Shown here: in pieces, positions 15,410 to 23,935 of the stretch
How the letters are laid out: each line of letters starts with the position of its first letter
Numbering within the stretch: position 1 is the first letter of the stretch
Source of the DNA: an uncultured Lachnospiraceae bacterium
Lineage (GTDB): Bacteria; Bacillota; Clostridia; Lachnospirales; Lachnospiraceae
NCBI GenBank assembly: GCA_910584725.1
Contig: CAJUBE010000047.1
Span: 1-24,973, forward strand
DNA length: 24,973 bases
Reading direction: 5' to 3'
Notes under the pieces: model-generated
The model's input: the letters and a program-made list of their open reading frames with translations, nothing else
Databases searched by the model: none
What the model was told of the DNA's origin: nothing
Program-made: the position numbers and the translations under genes

Positions 15410-15797
15410 TTTCACTCCTCTTATCAGATAAAACGGCCTTCCGGTCCGAGGCCACCACTTCCTCAATCCGCTTCGACATATTCACCCCGTAAGCGATGGA
15501 CTGATCCATAATAAAATGGATCTGCGGTGTATTGCGGAGGTTGATGGTTCTGGCAAGCTGTCCGCGTATATACCCCTCCGCACTCTTAAGCCCTGCCAGC
15601 GTATCCGCCTGCGCTTTCTCATCGCCAAGTACGCTGATCCACGCCTTGCAGGTTTTTAAGTCGGGGGCAACCTCCACCGCCACCACCGAGGTCATAGGCG
15701 CAATCCTGGGATCCTTGATCTCGCCTCGGATCATTTCCGCCAGCACACGCTGCACCTCCCCGTTGATGCGGGTATTTTTGACACTGTTTTTACGCAT
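15396..15797 (-). CDS. rbfA: 30S ribosome-binding factor A
   Basis: A 133-residue KH-fold protein that matures the 16S 5' end and is involved in cold adaptation. Recognisable segments are RINGEVQRVLAEMIRGEIKDPRI, VVAVEVAPDLKTCKAWISVLGD, LKSAEGYIRGQLARTINLRNTPQIHFIMDQSI and YGVNMSKRIEEV. I chose ATG 15797 (MRKNSVKNTR), which has AAAGGA about 12 bases upstream; an earlier start would add 13 unlike residues. The gene overlaps nrnA and follows infB after 54 bases. Confidence 0.95.
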   Translation of the reverse strand: MRKNSVKNTRINGEVQRVLAEMIRGEIKDPRIAPMTSVVAVEVAPDLKTCKAWISVLGDEKAQADTLAGLKSAEGYIRGQLARTINLRNTPQIHFIMDQSIAYGVNMSKRIEEVVASDRKAVLSDKRSENEED

Positions 15798-15851
15798 GAT
15801 ATTCCGTCCTTTCCATCGTACCGCTACGCATAACACTTGTTATATCCGTAA

Positions 15852-18662
15852 TCAGCGCGGCACCTCCACCATGATGTACGCCTCAACGATGTCCAGCTCT
15901 TCCATCTTGTCGAAGCCCTCAAACACAAGGCCGCACTCGAAACCGGCTTTTACTTCCTTCACATCGTCCTTGAAGCGTTTTAAGGATGCCAGCTCGCCCT
16001 CATAAATCTGCTCCTCGCCCCTGCGGATACGGATCTTACAGCCTCTCTGGAACTCGCCGTCAAGCACATAGGAACCCGCGATATTGCCGATAGCGGACGC
16101 CTTGAAGATCTGGCGCACCTCCGCGTGGCCGATGATCTTCTCCTCGAAGATCGGGTCTAACATACCCTTCATAGCCGCCTCGATATCCTCGATCGCCTGA
16201 TAGATCACCTTGTAGAGCCGCACGTCCACACCCTCGCGCTCCGCCACAGTCTTCGCCTGCGCGTCCGGACGCACGTTAAAGCCGATGATAATTGCGGAGG
16301 ACGCCGAAGCGAGCGACACATCCGATTCGTTGATGGCACCCACACCCCCGTGGATACACTTCACCACCACTTCCTCGTTGGAAAGCTTCATCAGGCTCTG
16401 CTTCACAGCTTCCACGCTGCCCTGCACATCCGCTTTGACGATCAGGTTCAGCTCCTTCAGATTGCCCTCCTGGATCTGGTTGAACAGATCGTCGAGGGAC
16501 ATCTTCGTCTTAGTATCTGCAAGCATCTCCTCTTTATGCTGCGCCATGTAAGTCTCAGCATAAGATTTCGCGCTCTTGTCATTTTCATGGACGATAAACA
16601 CCTCGCCGGCGCTCGGCACGTCGGATAAGCCCAGAATCTCCACGGGCGTAGAAGGGGTCGCTTCCTTCACTCTTCTGCCCTTGTCGTCGATCATGGCCCT
16701 CACCTTGCCGTGGCTCGCACCCGCAGAGATAAAGTCACCCACATGGAGCGTACCCTTCTGCACCAGCACTGTGGCAACGGGACCTCTTCCCTTGTCAAGT
16801 TCCGCCTCGATCACCAGGCCTCTGGCGTTTCTGTCCGGATTCGCCTTTAACTCCAAAATCTCCGCCGTGAGCAGAATCGTCTCCAGCAGATTCTCAATGC
16901 CCTCTCCCGACTTTGCGGAAACCGGCACAAACTCTGTCGATCCGCCCCAGTCCACCGGGATCAGCTCGTACTCCGTCATCTCCTGCTTCACACGGTCAAT
17001 GTTTGCGTTGGGTTTATCAATCTTGTTGACTGCAACGATAATCTCGATCCCGGCCGCCTTCGCGTGGTTGATGGCCTCCACCGTCTGGGGCATCACACCG
17101 TCGTCGGCCGCCACCACCAACACCGCGATATCCGTGGAGTTGGCGCCGCGCATACGCATGGCCGTGAACGCCTCATGACCAGGCGTATCTAAGAAGGTAA
17201 TGCTCTGCCCCTTCGCGCTTACTGTGTACGCGCCGATAGCCTGCGTGATGCCGCCCGCCTCCTTATCCGTCACGTTTGTCTTACGGATCGCGTCAAGCAG
17301 GGAGGTTTTTCCGTGGTCTACGTGACCCATCACACAGATAACCGGGGGACGCGCCACCATCGTGGAGGCGTCCTCTTCCTCCTCACGCAGAAGTTCCTCG
17401 ATCACATCGACCTTGACTTCCTTCTCGCAGATGATCTCATACTCGATGGCGATATTCTCCGCCTCTTCAAAGCTGACGTCCGAGTTCAGGGTCACGACCT
17501 GCCCCTGTAAAAACAGCTTCTTGATAATCGCGGAGGGCTGGATCTTCATCTTATCTGCCAACTCCTTGATCGTCAGGGTATCCGGAATCGTGATCACTTT
17601 GATCTGCTCTTCCTTGGACGTCTCAGGCTTTTTCTCCGGCTTGATGAAGCGTCCCGCCTTGTTGCGGTTCTTTACCGCAGCGTCGTCCTCCTCGTAGATG
17701 TGATCCTTCTTCGACCGTTTATCCCTGTCCTGATTTACTCTGCGCTTTTCGTCATCCCTGTGCTTCTCCGCATCCTTGCCGGGCGCCTCAGCGATAAAGT
17801 CCTTCGGACCGTTATTTTTCTTAAATCGATTGTCCTGCCCGCCATTTCCTCTCTGAGAGCGTTCACCACCGCCGCCGTTCCTGTTACCAGCGAAGGGAGC
17901 GCCGCCACTCTTACGATCACCCTGACCGCCGTTATAATTCGGCCTGCCCTGGCCCTCAGGCCTGCGATTTTCTCCTGCACTTCCCACTCTCTCCTGTCCG
18001 GGAGCCGGTTTCGCTCCGGCCGCCATATTTTTATTGTTCTCCCGCTTCTCCTGCTGCCTCTGCTCCAGCCGTCTCTCCTGCTGCTGTTTCTGCCTCACAT
18101 CGTAAGGCTCCGCCGTCACAGGAATCGGCTTCTGGGTGGGGCGTATGATCTTATGGGGCGCATTCTGCGGCTGTACGGGCCGTGCGCCGTTCGACATCGG
18201 TCTGCCGTTTCCGCCGCCCCGGTTCTGCCCGTTTCCGCCGCCCTGAGACTGTCTGCTGCCGCCCATCTTGGAATTGTGGGGATTGCTCACGAAGATGATC
18301 CGCTTTTTCTTGGGCGCCTCGCCCTTTCCTTCTCTCTTTTCACCATCCGCCGCCGGCTTTTCAGTTGCGGCCTTCGCCGCCACGGGCTTCTCTCCGCCGG
18401 CTGCAGGCGCAGAGCTCTCCTTCTTGGAAGGTTCCGCTTTCTGCTGTTTTTCTTCCGCCTTTTGCGGCTTTTCTTCCTTGGCGGCGGGCGCAGTCTTCTC
18501 TCCCTGAGAAGCAAACTCCTTCCTCACCAGCGCGATTGCCTCGTCCTCAATGGAACTCTGCGCTACCTTCACCTCATATCCTTTGGCCTGCAGAAAGTCG
18601 ATCAGTTCCTTACTCTTCCTGTCTAACTCCTTTGCAAGCTCATGTACTTTCATCTTCGCCAT
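15852..18662 (-). CDS. infB: Translation initiation factor IF-2
   Basis: A 936-residue GTPase that brings initiator tRNA to the 30S subunit. The N-terminal IF2N domain (VHELAKELDRKSKELIDFLQAKGYEVK) is followed by a long charged and Gly/Asn/Arg/Gln-rich linker (about 60-340). A second IF2N-like domain follows (ITIPDTLTIKELADKMKIQPSAIIKKLF), then the G domain with GHVDHGKT (446-453), DTPGH (492-496) and NKID (546-549), and domains II-IV. Start ATG 18662 is set by GGAGG 8 bases upstream; a further in-frame ATG at 18677 overlaps that GGAGG. The gene overlaps the L7Ae-like stop region closely, which suggests coupling. Confidence 0.97.
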   Translation of the reverse strand: MAKMKVHELAKELDRKSKELIDFLQAKGYEVKVAQSSIEDEAIALVRKEFASQGEKTAPAAKEEKPQKAEEKQQKAEPSKKESSAPAAGGEKPVAAKAATEKPAADGEKREGKGEAPKKKRIIFVSNPHNSKMGGSRQSQGGGNGQNRGGGNGRPMSNGARPVQPQNAPHKIIRPTQKPIPVTAEPYDVRQKQQQERRLEQRQQEKRENNKNMAAGAKPAPGQERVGSAGENRRPEGQGRPNYNGGQGDRKSGGAPFAGNRNGGGGERSQRGNGGQDNRFKKNNGPKDFIAEAPGKDAEKHRDDEKRRVNQDRDKRSKKDHIYEEDDAAVKNRNKAGRFIKPEKKPETSKEEQIKVITIPDTLTIKELADKMKIQPSAIIKKLFLQGQVVTLNSDVSFEEAENIAIEYEIICEKEVKVDVIEELLREEEEDASTMVARPPVICVMGHVDHGKTSLLDAIRKTNVTDKEAGGITQAIGAYTVSAKGQSITFLDTPGHEAFTAMRMRGANSTDIAVLVVAADDGVMPQTVEAINHAKAAGIEIIVAVNKIDKPNANIDRVKQEMTEYELIPVDWGGSTEFVPVSAKSGEGIENLLETILLTAEILELKANPDRNARGLVIEAELDKGRGPVATVLVQKGTLHVGDFISAGASHGKVRAMIDDKGRRVKEATPSTPVEILGLSDVPSAGEVFIVHENDKSAKSYAETYMAQHKEEMLADTKTKMSLDDLFNQIQEGNLKELNLIVKADVQGSVEAVKQSLMKLSNEEVVVKCIHGGVGAINESDVSLASASSAIIIGFNVRPDAQAKTVAEREGVDVRLYKVIYQAIEDIEAAMKGMLDPIFEEKIIGHAEVRQIFKASAIGNIAGSYVLDGEFQRGCKIRIRRGEEQIYEGELASLKRFKDDVKEVKAGFECGLVFEGFDKMEELDIVEAYIMVEVPR

Positions 18663-18677
18663 ACTTACTACCTCCAA

Positions 18678-19001
18678 CTATTCCGAATCTCCTAAATGCT
18701 TCCGTATCGAATCTGCAAATCCCTCATCTGTCACCGCAAGAACCGATCTCTCTTCCTTGCCCATGGAATGTCCCAGCACAGCCTTCGTCCCATGGAACGC
18801 ACAGGGAACCTCATAAAAATCACACATGTTACTATACTTTTTTCTGGTATTACCCGACGCATCCTCAGCTATGATGACCAGCGCTGCCGTACCGCCCTTG
18901 ACAGCCGCTTCCGTTGCAAATCCGCCACTGACAACATTTCTGGAGCGTGCGGCGAGTCCCAGCATTGATAATACCTTATCCTTCCCCGGTATCTGCTTCA
19001 T
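18678..19001 (-). CDS. L7Ae/L30e/S12e/Gadd45-family protein (YlxQ-like)
   Basis: A 107-residue predicted RNA-binding protein of the L7Ae fold, which binds kink-turn RNA. Family elements are KVLSMLGLAARSRNVVSGGFATEAAVKGGTAALVIIAEDASGNTRKKY and CDFYEVPCAF. The start ATG 19001 has GGAGG 6 bases upstream and lies 26 bases inside the ylxR end. The stop abuts the infB ribosome binding site. Position and fold match Bacillus subtilis YlxQ in the nusA-infB operon. Its precise role is not established. Confidence 0.9.
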   Translation of the reverse strand: MKQIPGKDKVLSMLGLAARSRNVVSGGFATEAAVKGGTAALVIIAEDASGNTRKKYSNMCDFYEVPCAFHGTKAVLGHSMGKEERSVLAVTDEGFADSIRKHLGDSE

Positions 19002-19266
19002 GCCTGCCCTCCTCAAACTCCTTTTCCAGATTTTCGTATATTTCATCCGGTATGCGCATCTTGAAGGACCGGTCCAGTCCCTTATTCTTTCTGGCTTTCG
19101 CCAGGCACGCCCCGTTTTTACAAAGGTAAGCGCCCCGGCCGTTCTTTCTCCCGGTCATATCCAGAGATACAATCCCGTCCGCGCTCTTCAGCACGCGCAT
19201 CATCTCTTTCTTATCCTTCATTTCGTTACAGCCCACACACTGACGCAGGGATATTTTCTTCGCCAT
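18976..19266 (-). CDS. ylxR: YlxR family RNA-binding protein (DUF448)
   Basis: A 96-residue protein with the YlxR signature RQCVGCNEMKDKKEMMRVLKSADG, then GRKNGRGAYLCKNGACLAKARKNKGLDRSFK. The two Cys pairs (CVGC and CKNGAC) stand out. The fold is known to bind nucleic acid in homologs. ATG 19266 has GAGGG just upstream and starts 18 bases after the nusA stop; the 3' end overlaps the L7Ae-like gene. Confidence 0.93.
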   Translation of the reverse strand: MAKKISLRQCVGCNEMKDKKEMMRVLKSADGIVSLDMTGRKNGRGAYLCKNGACLAKARKNKGLDRSFKMRIPDEIYENLEKEFEEGRHEADTGEG

Positions 19267-19284
19267 ACCGCCCTCACTTTAAAC

Positions 19285-20499
19285 TTACGCCTCTTCGCCG
19301 TCTTCCTCTACATACTCTTCCTGCTCATACATTTCAGAGCCGCTCTCATCGTTTTCCCCGTACTCTCCGTCGCTGCCCTCTTCCTCGTAGACTTCTTCGC
19401 CGTAATCTTCCTCGTCATACTCCTCATCGTCGTAGACGTAATCCTCATAGCGGAAGCCGGGCGCGTCTTTGGCCTGCGTCTCGCTCTTGATGTCGATCTT
19501 GTACCCGGTCAGTCTGGCCGCAAGTCTCGCATTCTGGCCCTCCTTGCCGATGGCGAGGGAAAGCTGGTAATCCGGCACCACCACCTTGGCCGTCTTCTCG
19601 TCGGGATCGGCAAACACCGCCACGATCTTGGCCGGAGACAGCGCGTTCTGAATCAGGTTGCCCGGGTTTTCATCCCAGTTTACAATGTCGATTTTCTCCC
19701 CGCAAAGCTCATCCACAATGGAGTTCACCCTGGCGCCGTTCAGCCCAACGCATGCGCCAACGGCATCCACGTTCGGATTGTTGGAGCGCACCGCGATCTT
19801 CGTCCTGCTGCCGGCCTCCCTGGCAATGCTCATTATTTCCACCGTGCCGTCCTTGATCTCTGTCACCTCGGACTCAAAAAGGCGTTTTACCAGCTCAGGG
19901 TGCGTCCTGCTCACCAGAATCCTTGGCCCTTTGGGAGTGTTTCTCACCTCCAGAATGTAAACCTTGATTCTCTCCGTCGGGCGGAAGTGCTCGGTGCGCA
20001 CCTGCTCATTCTCATTTAAGATGGCGTCCGCCTTGCCCAGATTGATGGAGATATTCTTGCCCATGTAACGCTGGACAATGCCCGTCACCACATCCTTCTC
20101 CTTCTCAAAATACTGGTTATAGATTACGCTTCTCTCCTCCTCGCGGATCTTCTGCAGGATCACACTCTTGGCGTTCTGGGTGGCAATGCGGCCGAACTCC
20201 TTGGAGCGAATTTCCACGCGGACGATATCGCCCACCTTCGCGGCCGGGTCAATCTCCTTCGCGTCCTCGGGAGAAATCTGCATCACCGGGTCTTCCACTT
20301 CCTCCGTGACCTCTTTCTCCGCGTAGCAGTAGTAGTCGCAGGTTTCCCTGTCGATTTCCACCTTCACGTTGTCCGCCTTGCCGAAGTGGTTTTTGTACGC
20401 GGTAATCAGCGAATTTTCAATGGCCTCAAAGAGCGTATCCTTGCTGATTTCCTTCTCTCTCTCCAGAATCTCCAGCGCCTCCATTAATTCCTTATTCAT
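19285..20499 (-). CDS. nusA: Transcription termination/antitermination protein NusA
   Basis: A 404-residue RNA polymerase accessory factor. The N-terminal polymerase-binding domain (1-125) is followed by S1 (about 135-200), KH1 (about 205-290, with VGLNGARVNSIV) and KH2 (about 290-345, with AIGKEGQNARLAARLTGYKI). Instead of the acidic repeats of proteobacteria it ends in a Glu/Asp/Tyr-rich tail (349-404) with almost no basic residues. ATG 20499 has GGAGG 10 bases upstream. It follows rimP after 44 bases. Confidence 0.97.
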   Translation of the reverse strand: MNKELMEALEILEREKEISKDTLFEAIENSLITAYKNHFGKADNVKVEIDRETCDYYCYAEKEVTEEVEDPVMQISPEDAKEIDPAAKVGDIVRVEIRSKEFGRIATQNAKSVILQKIREEERSVIYNQYFEKEKDVVTGIVQRYMGKNISINLGKADAILNENEQVRTEHFRPTERIKVYILEVRNTPKGPRILVSRTHPELVKRLFESEVTEIKDGTVEIMSIAREAGSRTKIAVRSNNPNVDAVGACVGLNGARVNSIVDELCGEKIDIVNWDENPGNLIQNALSPAKIVAVFADPDEKTAKVVVPDYQLSLAIGKEGQNARLAARLTGYKIDIKSETQAKDAPGFRYEDYVYDDEEYDEEDYGEEVYEEEGSDGEYGENDESGSEMYEQEEYVEEDGEEA

Positions 20500-20543
20500 T
20501 TTCCATTGTCCTCCTATGTTTCCTATAAAAATAAGCAAACGCT

Positions 20544-21008
20544 TTAAATGTCCAATGCCAGTCTGACCGTCGCGATATCAGCTCTCTCAAATGTACGCGC
20601 GGCGCCGTCCTGCTCAATGGTGACAGTTCCGGCGTCAAATGCCTTCAAAATCCCGGAAAATTCCTTCTGCCCGTCTATGGGCTTATAGGCTTTTAACTCC
20701 ACCGCTTCTCCCAGGCTCTTCTCCATATGACGGTCTTTCTTTAAAATCCGGCCAAGCCCCGGGCTGCTGACTTCCAATATATAGGCGTCCGGGATAAAAT
20801 CCTCCGCGTCGAGCGCGTCAGATAAGGCCCTGCTCACATTCTCGCAGTCCTGAATGTTTACCCCCCCTGCTTTGTCGATATAGGCCCGCAGATAATAGTC
20901 CTTCCCCTCCTTCACATACTCCACATCATAAATTTCCACACCATACCGCTCCACAATAGGGGCAAGAAGGTGTTCCGTCTTCTCCTCGTATGTCTCTCGT
21001 TTTGACAT
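20544..21008 (-). CDS. rimP: Ribosome maturation factor RimP
   Basis: A 154-residue 30S assembly factor. The N-terminal domain has VERYGVEIYDVEYVKEGKDYYLRAYIDK and the conserved ILEVSSPGLGRILKKDRHM; the C-terminal SH3-like domain has GILKAFDAGTVTIEQDG. I chose ATG 21008 (MSKRETYEEK) with GGAGG 11 bases upstream; the longer reading frame upstream runs through the leader hairpin and promoter and is not real. It is the first gene of the nusA-infB operon. Confidence 0.95.
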   Translation of the reverse strand: MSKRETYEEKTEHLLAPIVERYGVEIYDVEYVKEGKDYYLRAYIDKAGGVNIQDCENVSRALSDALDAEDFIPDAYILEVSSPGLGRILKKDRHMEKSLGEAVELKAYKPIDGQKEFSGILKAFDAGTVTIEQDGAARTFERADIATVRLALDI

Positions 21009-21032
21009 AACAATAACAACCTCCTGCACGGA

Positions 21033-21060
21033 AAAGAGCGGACTCGCAAGTCCACTCTTT
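21033..21060 (-). terminator. Attenuator-like hairpin in the rimP-nusA leader
   Basis: In minus-strand RNA, a 12-bp stem (21060-21049 with 21044-21033) has a UGCG loop and one G-U pair. It ends in a U-rich edge (CUCUUUUCC), 5-10 bases before the GGAGG of rimP. It lies about 25 bases after the predicted transcription start. It could be an attenuator, or could control access to the ribosome binding site. Confidence 0.55.
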
Positions 21061-21089
21061 ATCATTGTAACTATTCTTAATTCTTCTGT

Positions 21090-21118
21090 ATTATAACACC
21101 CTTTTTCTTCCATTGCAA
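21090..21118 (-). promoter_or_regulatory. Promoter of the rimP-nusA-infB operon
   Basis: On the minus strand, TTGCAA (21113-21118), a 17-base spacer and TATAAT (21090-21095). The predicted start is near 21083, leaving a leader of about 75 bases before rimP. Confidence 0.75.
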
Positions 21119-21168
21119 GTGTTTTTAAAAGGCGGACTATTTGACAGGGCGGCGGATATCCTTTACTC

Positions 21169-21174
21169 TATAAT
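21169..21174 (+). promoter_or_regulatory. Possible -10 element for the large membrane protein
   Basis: TATAAT lies at 21169-21174, 28 bases before ATG 21202. A TTGACA at 21141-21146 is 22 bases upstream, too far for a standard promoter, so the -35 is uncertain. Confidence 0.3.
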
Positions 21175-21201
21175 TAGTTTTCAATGACGGGGGAAAAAGA
21201 C

Positions 21202-23028
21202 ATGACAAAAAAACGGAACCGCCTTTTACTGCTGCATCTGTTCCAGAGCTTTCTCACCACCTGGGCGCTGATGAAAGCGGCGCGCATGGAACCGGGCAAT
21301 ATTCTCACCTTTGTTTTCTTTCTTCTGGTATATTTTTTCTACCGGCACGTAAACCGCAGAATGGATCTTCTGCAGGTTTCCAACCGCGTGGCCCTGCTCA
21401 CCGCGGTCATTTTTACCTCCCTGTATATGCTTGTGGATTACCCCCATTATATAGAGCTTCTCACAAGCCCCCTTTACCGCTTCATCGTGCTGACTGTGAT
21501 CTTTGCGGGCTTTGTCTGTCTGTTTTACTATCTGCTTCACTTTTTATATTCCTACGCCTGTAACCGCGAAAGGCTGTATCTCCTGCTGCTGACCCGCTAT
21601 CAGGATATGCCCTTCACTTACGCGGGCAGCCGTCCTCGTGTTTCCGCCTGCTTTTCCGCGTTTGCGAATTTCATCCGCAGCCACACGGCGCTCTGTGCCT
21701 TTTTGTGCTGCCTGCTCTGCTGGCTCCCCTACTATCTCTACCAATATCCGGGGATTATGACCCCCGACAGCATCAACCAGCTGGAACAGATTCTGGGCGT
21801 GATTCCCTGGTCCAATCATCATCCCTGGGTTCACACGCTGGTGTTCGGCCTCTTCTACCATATCGGCTACGCGCTGACAAAAAATATGGTAATCGCCGTA
21901 TCCGTCTATACCTTTTTCCAGATGTGCCTGCTTGCGGGCAGCGTGGCCTACTTTATCTCCACCCTGCGCTCCCACAAAATCAGACCTTTCGTCCTGCTGC
22001 TGATTACGGCTTTCTATGCGCTGATTCCCTACCATGCCGTCTTTTCCGTCACGGTCTGGAAGGATATTCCCTTCGCGGCGGCAACACTTTTCTTTAGCTG
22101 TGCCATCCTTCGCCTGTCGGTGCAGAATCAGATATGCCTCAAAAATCTGGCTGTTCTTTTCATATCAAGTGTTATGATATGTCTTTTCCGCTCCAACGGC
22201 TGGTATGCCTTTCTGCTGGCCCTGCCCTTTCTTCTGTTCGGTTTCCGCCATAAGGCAAGGGCAGTCTACCCGCCGCTTTTTGCCGCGCTCCTTCTGGCTG
22301 CGGTCGTAAAGTATCCGGTTATGCGTGCGTTTCGCGTAGAGCAGCCCGACTTCATCGAGTCGGTCAGTATTCCCATGCAGCAGATTACGGCTGTTATTTG
22401 TAATGACAGATATCTCACCGAGGAAGAGCGCGCTTTGATCGAGGAGGTGGTGGACCTGACCTACATCCACGACCTCTACAATCCCACCTTTGCGGACAAC
22501 ATCAAAGAACTCGTCAGAGCGGGCAATCAGGACTATCTGGTCTCCCACAAAGACGAGTTCTTAAAACTCTGGATTGATCTGGGGCTGCGCTATCCCGGCG
22601 ACTATCTGACCGCCTACGTGAACCAGACCTACGGCTACTGGTATCCCGACTCCTTCTATCTGGTGGCGGAGGCCGAGGGCGTCAGCGCCACGGATCTGGG
22701 CGTGTCCCACACCCCGCTGATCGGCGGGCCCCTGGTCATCAAGACAAAGGAGATCGCTGTCAAACTCGGCAGCATGGTGCCCATCTACGGCACGCTCTGG
22801 AGCATGGGCGTGGCCTGCTGGGTTCTGCTTTTCAGCATAAGCGTCTCCGTCATCCGCCGGGACTACCATAAATTGATCTGCTATCTGCCGGGCGCTGCCC
22901 TGCTGCTCTCCGTGCTCGCGGCCACGCCCGTGGCCACGGAATTTCGCTACGTTTACTTTCTGGTGCTGTGCCTGCCCTTCTACCTGATCACGGCTGTCCT
23001 GCCGGAAGGGGTGGACGCGCCGGATTGA
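21202..23028 (+). CDS. Large polytopic membrane protein, DUF6020-like (possible GT-C type glycosyltransferase)
   Basis: A 608-residue membrane protein with many hydrophobic segments from end to end. An extracytoplasmic-type loop after the central segments reads YPGIMTPDSINQLEQILGVIPWSNHHPWVHTL, whose Asp and His-His-Pro features resemble the first loop of GT-C glycosyltransferase-like families. A soluble C-terminal part (about 410-530) lies between the last helices. It resembles the DUF6020 proteins found in Clostridia, whose function is not established. I chose ATG 21202 because GGGGG lies about 8 bases upstream; ATG 21184 has no ribosome binding site. It is divergent from rimP and stands alone. 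Confidence 0.75.
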   Translation: MTKKRNRLLLLHLFQSFLTTWALMKAARMEPGNILTFVFFLLVYFFYRHVNRRMDLLQVSNRVALLTAVIFTSLYMLVDYPHYIELLTSPLYRFIVLTVIFAGFVCLFYYLLHFLYSYACNRERLYLLLLTRYQDMPFTYAGSRPRVSACFSAFANFIRSHTALCAFLCCLLCWLPYYLYQYPGIMTPDSINQLEQILGVIPWSNHHPWVHTLVFGLFYHIGYALTKNMVIAVSVYTFFQMCLLAGSVAYFISTLRSHKIRPFVLLLITAFYALIPYHAVFSVTVWKDIPFAAATLFFSCAILRLSVQNQICLKNLAVLFISSVMICLFRSNGWYAFLLALPFLLFGFRHKARAVYPPLFAALLLAAVVKYPVMRAFRVEQPDFIESVSIPMQQITAVICNDRYLTEEERALIEEVVDLTYIHDLYNPTFADNIKELVRAGNQDYLVSHKDEFLKLWIDLGLRYPGDYLTAYVNQTYGYWYPDSFYLVAEAEGVSATDLGVSHTPLIGGPLVIKTKEIAVKLGSMVPIYGTLWSMGVACWVLLFSISVSVIRRDYHKLICYLPGAALLLSVLAATPVATEFRYVYFLVLCLPFYLITAVLPEGVDAPD

Positions 23029-23046
23029 GACAGGGTGCCTTCGGCG

Positions 23047-23108
23047 GCCGTAAAATGGCGGCAGTCCGTCGCCCGATTTGCTGTGTTCGTATCCGCCCCA
23101 TTTACGGC
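23047..23108. terminator. Candidate long-stem terminator between converging genes
   Basis: The arm 23047-23061 (GCCGTAAAATGGCGG) is nearly complementary to 23093-23108 (CCGCCCCATTTACGGC) around a loop of about 31 bases. The right arm spans the stop codon of the metallo-hydrolase gene. There is no T tract, so its role is uncertain. Confidence 0.3.
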
Positions 23109-23935
23109 AGAAAAATACAGTCCCCCGTTTTCAGATGGGTGTAAACCGTGCCGCCTTCCTCTTCCGCACGCATCCTCTCCTGCGCCGCATCCCCGGTGCA
23201 ATGGTTAAATCCCACCATACCGATCCCCATATCCCGCAGCTTATCCATCGTGGCTTTGAGCCGCGCCTCGTCCGCCTCCACCAGATGGGAGCCGCCAAAG
23301 ACCGCATAGACCGGCCTGCCAAAGCGGCTTTGCACCGTCTCTATCATATTTAGGATGCCCGGATGGCCGCATCCTGCAATGACGATCAGCCCGTTGTCGT
23401 CTTCCATCACCAGACAGATCTCGTCCGGGAAGTCATCCTCCGCCATCCCGTCCGCCGTCTGCCGCACAAAACGGGCCGGCGGTTTCTCAAAGGCATATTT
23501 CCTCTCAAAACCTCCCACGGCGTAACAGCCGTCAAAGAGCCTGCACTTATCCTCACAGACAAGATGGGATATCCCTTTCTTCTCCGGAAACTCCGGCCCG
23601 AAGCCGCAGCCCAGATAAGTATATTTGTCGCCGTCGCGGGCATACTTTTCTTCAAAGAACCGCGGCCCCGTCACAAGCGGCGCACATACGCCGTGGGAAA
23701 CCATGTCGGGATAACCGCCCGCGTGGTCGTAGTGACTGTGGCTTAAAACCACATAGTCCACGTCCTTCAACGACACATGCATCTTCACCGCATTTTTGCG
23801 CGCAGCCTTCCCCGCGCTGCAGTCAAACAGAATCTTTTTATCACCCGCCTCCACCAGAAAGGACAGACCGTGCTCCGCGGTGAGCGATCTGTTGCGGGAT
23901 AGATTGTTTTCCAGTAATGTGCGTATCGTCATCAT
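23102..23935 (-). CDS. MBL-fold metallo-hydrolase, dihydropteroate-synthase-like (DHPS-like) subgroup
   Basis: A 277-residue metallo-beta-lactamase-fold protein. The metal motif His66-x-His68-x-Asp70-His71 (SHSHYDHAGG) is intact. The subgroup markers GCGHPGILNMIE, VFGGSHLVEAD and GFNHCTGD are present. This subgroup is named after an archaeal enzyme of methanopterin synthesis; most bacterial members have unknown substrates, so a folate link should not be assumed. Start ATG 23935 is 9 bases from AGAGG; ATGs at 23941 and 23932 are also possible. It is convergent with the large membrane protein gene and divergent from the coiled-coil gene. Confidence 0.88.
   Translation of the reverse strand: MMTIRTLLENNLSRNRSLTAEHGLSFLVEAGDKKILFDCSAGKAARKNAVKMHVSLKDVDYVVLSHSHYDHAGGYPDMVSHGVCAPLVTGPRFFEEKYARDGDKYTYLGCGFGPEFPEKKGISHLVCEDKCRLFDGCYAVGGFERKYAFEKPPARFVRQTADGMAEDDFPDEICLVMEDDNGLIVIAGCGHPGILNMIETVQSRFGRPVYAVFGGSHLVEADEARLKATMDKLRDMGIGMVGFNHCTGDAAQERMRAEEEGGTVYTHLKTGDCIFLP

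Noticed and set aside
17700..18626. 308-codon plus-strand reading frame opposite the infB linker
   Set aside because: It is the antisense of the low-complexity Gly/Arg/Lys-rich IF-2 linker, and the Leu/Ser-rich translation is an artefact.
17000..18660. Frameshift or assembly problem in the low-complexity infB linker
   Set aside because: The reading frame is continuous from the N-terminal domain through the linker into the G domain, and such linkers are normal in this group.
18826..20019. 397-codon plus-strand reading frame opposite nusA, ylxR and the L7Ae-like gene
   Set aside because: It lies wholly antisense to clearly recognised genes; its length comes from base composition, and it crosses several gene boundaries.
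23102..23935. Direct role of the DHPS-like MBL protein in the folate pathway
   Set aside because: The subgroup name comes from an archaeal methanopterin enzyme. The gene is 20 kb from the folate operon and isolated, so no pathway link can be claimed.
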